Part shown: positions 5,371 to 6,312 of the stretch, piece after piece
How positions within the stretch are numbered: position 1 is the stretch's first letter
Layout: the number at the start of each line of letters is the position of its first letter
Assembly (NCBI GenBank): GCA_947460045.1
Contig: CANHGC010000100.1
Location: 1-6,312, forward strand
Direction of reading: 5' to 3'
DNA length: 6,312 nucleotides
DNA from: Bacteroidota bacterium
GTDB lineage: Bacteria; Bacteroidota; Bacteroidia; NS11-12g; UBA955
Notes under the pieces: generated by a model
What the model was told of the DNA's origin: nothing
Seen by the model: only the letters and a program-made list of their open reading frames with translations
Databases searched by the model: none
Program-made: the position numbers and the translations under genes

Positions 5371-6312
5371 ATGGGATCTACGGTTACCATATCGAAAGCG
5401 AAGAACTTTTCGTTCAAGAAATTGTCTTTCTTGTACTTGGTGTTCATTCTCTTCATTTTCTTCTCATCGCCGGGGATGTATGTAACACAGTATACCAGTG
5501 TTGCCAACACCCAAGCGGCTTTGAATGATCGCTTATTGGAGGATTTGAGGGCATTCAATTCTTTGGATCCAAAGCATTTGGATTTGAAGAATACCACCTT
5601 GGATTTGGTGGGAAAATTGGATGGGTTGAATGGGGAGTATAAAAAGTTTGCCGAGGAGACGAGTGTGAGCGGTGATCGTTTGCGAGAAAATAATTTCGCC
5701 GAGAAGCGGATTCGTAAAGGCGCAATCGGGCCTAAAGTTGCCGACATTATCAATCAATACGTTGCTAAATACAAAACGGTGGGTGTGAAGGATTTGTCGA
5801 ACGACTTGTTGGAGCCAATGGATTTTGCGGGTACGAAATTCAATAATATTGACTTTTTCTTTAAAGAGGCTCCCAATGGGGTCATGTCGACTTCGTTTGA
5901 GCATTTGCGGACTGTGATGTTGTATCAGACGTTGATTGCTTTGAAAGGCAAAGATGTTGAGCTGCCAAAGTTTGAGATTTTAACAGTGGAAGAGTCCGAC
6001 TTTATTCAACGTTTCAAGCGCAACTTGATTTTGGGTGAGAAGTTGGATGTGTTGGTTCGCCCTAAGAAAAAAGGTGCTTTGCCTACAGTGAAGATCAATG
6101 GCGGAATTGTAGATTGCAAACCAACCAATGGCAGTGATTATCGCGTGGTATATCAACCAGCCAAAGCGGGAAACTACAGTATGGAGATTATGGTTGGTGA
6201 AGATCGGGTACTTACCAGTTTCCGCGTTGAAGCTCCCGCGTTTCGTTTTATTCAAGAAGTTTCTAACTTGAGGGCTGAAGTGGGTGAGAAATTTACCATT
6301 ACATTGGATACG
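5371..6312 (+). CDS. gldM: GldM-like motor/periplasmic shaft protein, 3'-truncated by window edge
   Basis: The frame is open from ATG 5371 to the window end (314 residues, no stop); full-length GldM is usually a little over 500 residues. A basic cytoplasmic N-terminus precedes one membrane helix (about 18-35), which contains LYLVFI, equivalent to the family's MYLVF. The rest is periplasmic. Residues about 36-195 are helical and end in FFFKEAPNGVMSTSFEHLRTVMLYQTLIAL (162-191), which parallels the family's 'F-x-x-x-P-x-x-x-a-x-x-x-L' segment of the first domain. Residues about 211-280 form a beta-rich domain (LGEKLDVLVRPKKKG, PTVKINGG, then a Gly/Tyr strand ending in YSMEIMVG) that fits the second GldM domain. 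In the family, a GldM dimer sits inside the GldL pentamer and transmits rotation to the outer-membrane GldK/GldN ring. The family N-terminal motif around P-R-Q-K-M is not kept here (FSFKKLS), so this is a divergent member. The call rests on position next to gldL and domain layout. Confidence 0.85.
   Translation, partial: MGSTVTISKAKNFSFKKLSFLYLVFILFIFFSSPGMYVTQYTSVANTQAALNDRLLEDLRAFNSLDPKHLDLKNTTLDLVGKLDGLNGEYKKFAEETSVSGDRLRENNFAEKRIRKGAIGPKVADIINQYVAKYKTVGVKDLSNDLLEPMDFAGTKFNNIDFFFKEAPNGVMSTSFEHLRTVMLYQTLIALKGKDVELPKFEILTVEESDFIQRFKRNLILGEKLDVLVRPKKKGALPTVKINGGIVDCKPTNGSDYRVVYQPAKAGNYSMEIMVGEDRVLTSFRVEAPAFRFIQEVSNLRAEVGEKFTITLDT

Noticed and set aside
5322..6255. Several minus-strand open frames antisense to gldM
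   Set aside because: They overlap the well-supported gldM frame, have no family-like motifs or start context, and arise from the codon bias of the plus-strand gene.

Overview
The window looks like chromosomal DNA of a Bacteroidota member. The support is a gldL-gldM gene pair (the motor of the type IX secretion and gliding apparatus), a DUF4836-like protein, a promoter matching the Bacteroidota -33/-7 consensus (TTTG, 20 nt, TATTTTCG), and A-rich leaders without Shine-Dalgarno sequences. A genus cannot be named from this sequence alone.

Layout. Positions 1-471 (+) hold the 3' part of a DUF2461/TIGR02453-type gene whose start lies outside the window. After a 45 bp convergent gap, three tightly packed genes are read on the minus strand from about 4235 down to 517. 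In transcription order they are a large membrane-anchored DUF4836-like protein, an ABC ATPase of the LolD/FtsE/MacB type (4 bp ATGA overlap with the gene before it), and an FtsX/MacB-type permease (3 bp gap). A short divergent promoter region (about 4236-4337) separates them from a plus-strand operon. That operon contains a small signal-peptide/coiled-coil/membrane protein, gldL, and a gldM-like gene that runs off the right edge.

How the genes may work together. The minus-strand operon looks like a mechanotransmitting ABC transporter (ATPase plus FtsX-fold permease with one large periplasmic domain), co-expressed with a periplasm-facing anchored protein that may be its partner or substrate. 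The plus-strand operon encodes a GldL/GldM rotary motor, which uses the proton-motive force at the inner membrane to drive type IX secretion or gliding. A previously unassigned coiled-coil membrane protein sits where gldK is normally found.

The most interesting points are this altered gldLM neighbourhood, a GldM N-terminus that departs from the family motif while GldL keeps its key residues, an ABC ATPase lacking the H-loop histidine, the DUF4836/ABC operon, and a strong G/T bias of the plus strand that holds regardless of gene direction. No mobile elements, CRISPR arrays or structural RNA genes were seen.
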